Below, piece by piece: positions 63,230-64,000 of a DNA stretch of 64,000 nucleotides; position 1 is the first letter of the stretch; each line of letters starts with the position of its first letter. The notes beneath the pieces are model-generated. The model saw nothing but the letters and a program-made list of their open reading frames with translations, had not been told where the DNA came from and did no database searches. A program made the translations under genes and the position numbers. Source of the DNA: Opitutales bacterium (GTDB lineage Bacteria; Verrucomicrobiota; Verrucomicrobiia; Opitutales; UBA2987); assembly GCA_021772515.1 (NCBI GenBank), contig JAJFLU010000036.1, positions 123,501 to 187,500 on the forward strand, in the 5' to 3' direction.

Positions 63230-63256
63230 TTGACATCATTGTGAAACATGTTTCAC
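63230..63256 (+). promoter_or_regulatory. -35 box and palindromic operator of the Phd/VapC module
   Basis: TTGACA at 63230-63235 is followed by a perfect 16-bp palindrome, GTGAAACATGTTTCAC (63241-63256), ending 7 bases before the antitoxin ATG. Its position between -35 and the start suits an autorepression operator. No good -10 hexamer is seen. Confidence 0.55.
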
Positions 63257-63263
63257 TCAGAAC

Positions 63264-63539
63264 ATGAATTCGGTAAACATCAGGACATTGCGCCAAAACT
63301 GGCCTGAAACGGAAAGGCGACTGCGGCAGGAAAAGGAGTTATTGATCACCCGAAACTCGAAACCGGTGGCCAAGCTGGTATTGGTAAAGGATCAACCGGC
63401 CAAGCCCAGGAAACAATTTGACGCTGAGGAAAATCGCAGATGGCTAAAGAAGATGTGGCCGGAACCACTCGAAGGTTTCAGCTCCGACGAGGCTCTCAGC
63501 AGGGATCGCGACGATGGGTTATCTCATCTGTTTAAATAG
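63264..63539 (+). CDS. Phd/YefM-type antitoxin
   Basis: A 91-residue Phd-like protein: VNIRTLRQNWPETERRLRQE, then LLITRNSKPVAKLVLVKD, which is the Phd/YefM DNA-binding fold. The charged C-terminus (residues 50-91) would bind the PIN toxin encoded 6 bp downstream. It probably binds the palindrome just upstream to control the operon. Confidence 0.86.
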   Translation: MNSVNIRTLRQNWPETERRLRQEKELLITRNSKPVAKLVLVKDQPAKPRKQFDAEENRRWLKKMWPEPLEGFSSDEALSRDRDDGLSHLFK

Positions 63540-63545
63540 TTAAAT

Positions 63546-63971
63546 ATGCCATTGTATCTGGATACCAGTTGTTTTCTGAAACTTTTTTTCACGGAACCAG
63601 AAACCGAAAGTGTGCATGAACTTTTAGCGACAGAGCAAAGGGTTATTATATCGTTCATTACGGAGTTGGAGACCCTGTCCCAGATATACGGAAATTTTGT
63701 CGGAGGAAGGTATTCTAAACGAAAACTAAATGATTTTCTGAGCAGACTGGAAGGCCACAGAAACAAGAACCCCTTTGAATTCCGGGTCGTTGATATATCG
63801 ATATTCCAAATCGCTAGACGGCAAATTAACTCAACATCAGTTCATTGCCGCACCCTGGATCGCTTACATCTGGCCGCAATGGAGGAGTTGAAGGTGCGGC
63901 GCCTGCTGACCAATGACCGCATTCAAGCCAAGGCGGCAATCGATTTAGGTTTCCAAGTAATTTTACCTTAA
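63546..63971 (+). CDS. vapC: PIN-domain toxin, VapC type
   Basis: A 141-residue PIN ribonuclease: MPLYLDTSCFLKLFF with D6, ISFITELETLSQIYG with Glu near 42, CRTLDRLHLAAMEEL with Asp near 104, and LLTNDRIQAKAA with Asp near 123. All four acidic positions of the family are present. It is paired with the Phd-like antitoxin. The last 29 bases of the window hold nothing further. Confidence 0.92.
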   Translation: MPLYLDTSCFLKLFFTEPETESVHELLATEQRVIISFITELETLSQIYGNFVGGRYSKRKLNDFLSRLEGHRNKNPFEFRVVDISIFQIARRQINSTSVHCRTLDRLHLAAMEELKVRRLLTNDRIQAKAAIDLGFQVILP

Positions 63972-64000
63972 TCCAACCGGTCATCAAAACCCCTGTCATC

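Noticed and set aside
63241..63256. Resemblance of the palindrome to parS
   Set aside because: parS has the half-sites in the opposite order (TGTTTCAC then GTGAAACA); here they are swapped and lie in a TA promoter, so an operator is the simpler reading.

Overview
This window reads as a bacterial chromosome segment with a moderate-GC core and several lower-GC accessory patches. The core genes include LL-diaminopimelate aminotransferase with diaminopimelate decarboxylase, an archaeal/eukaryote-like prolyl-tRNA synthetase, L-aspartate oxidase, FolD, a SWIM/SNF2 helicase and a UMF1-type transporter. That mix fits the PVC group, most likely Verrucomicrobiota. This is an inference from gene content; there is no rRNA or other marker that settles taxonomy.

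Layout. 0-2.2 kb: the 3' part of a type I restriction gene (HsdR), then tRNA-Phe, then a decayed SNF2 C-terminus split by a short inverted-repeat element. 2.2-17.2 kb: mostly core (SNF2 helicase, 5'-nucleotidase, M3 oligopeptidase, YugP-like protease, inositol-phosphatase-like enzyme, NadB, two surface-polysaccharide-type genes, a VapBC pair, DapL). 17.46-28.58 kb: an 11-kb island inserted in a tRNA-Thr(CGT) gene. It is bounded by a perfect 39-bp repeat of the tRNA 5' half. It carries a tyrosine integrase, an excisionase-like HTH protein, a rolling-circle (HUH) Rep with a candidate hairpin origin, unknown genes, and two defence-type genes: a type ISP restriction-modification gene cut by one in-frame amber codon, and an 864-residue protein joining a SIR2 domain to a PIN-like nuclease domain. 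The SIR2-PIN protein is the best candidate here for an undescribed system.

28.9-42.6 kb: TrkH, a small decayed accessory patch (NYN fragment, HEPN/AbiU2-like protein, small membrane protein), then nucleoside transporter, PIG-L deacetylase, FolD, dTDP-sugar genes, GlcNAc-type kinase, ProS, a HicBA pair and a class III cyclase. 42.8-46.1 kb: a second accessory patch with a SAP-domain putative nuclease directly followed by a voltage-gated K+ channel, then a VapBC cassette flanked by 34-bp near-identical repeats derived from the 3' end of the neighbouring gene. 46.1-64 kb: ECF sigma factor with a secreted protein, sorbosone-type dehydrogenase, PdxH, PHP phosphatase, a large M16 protease, a zinc-finger membrane protein, methyltransferase, LysA, sirtuin, DUF1684 and rhodanese proteins, a DUF4258/DUF2283 pair, MFS transporter, DUF302, an FAD oxidoreductase and a final Phd/VapC pair.

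A recurring theme is small cassettes (VapBC at 45.3-46.0 kb, a 69-residue ORF at 57.3 kb, perhaps HicBA at 41.2 kb) sitting between short direct repeats, two of them made from the end of an adjacent gene. The neighbour gene stays intact and a broken copy of its end lies on the far side. No CRISPR array and no rRNA operon were seen.
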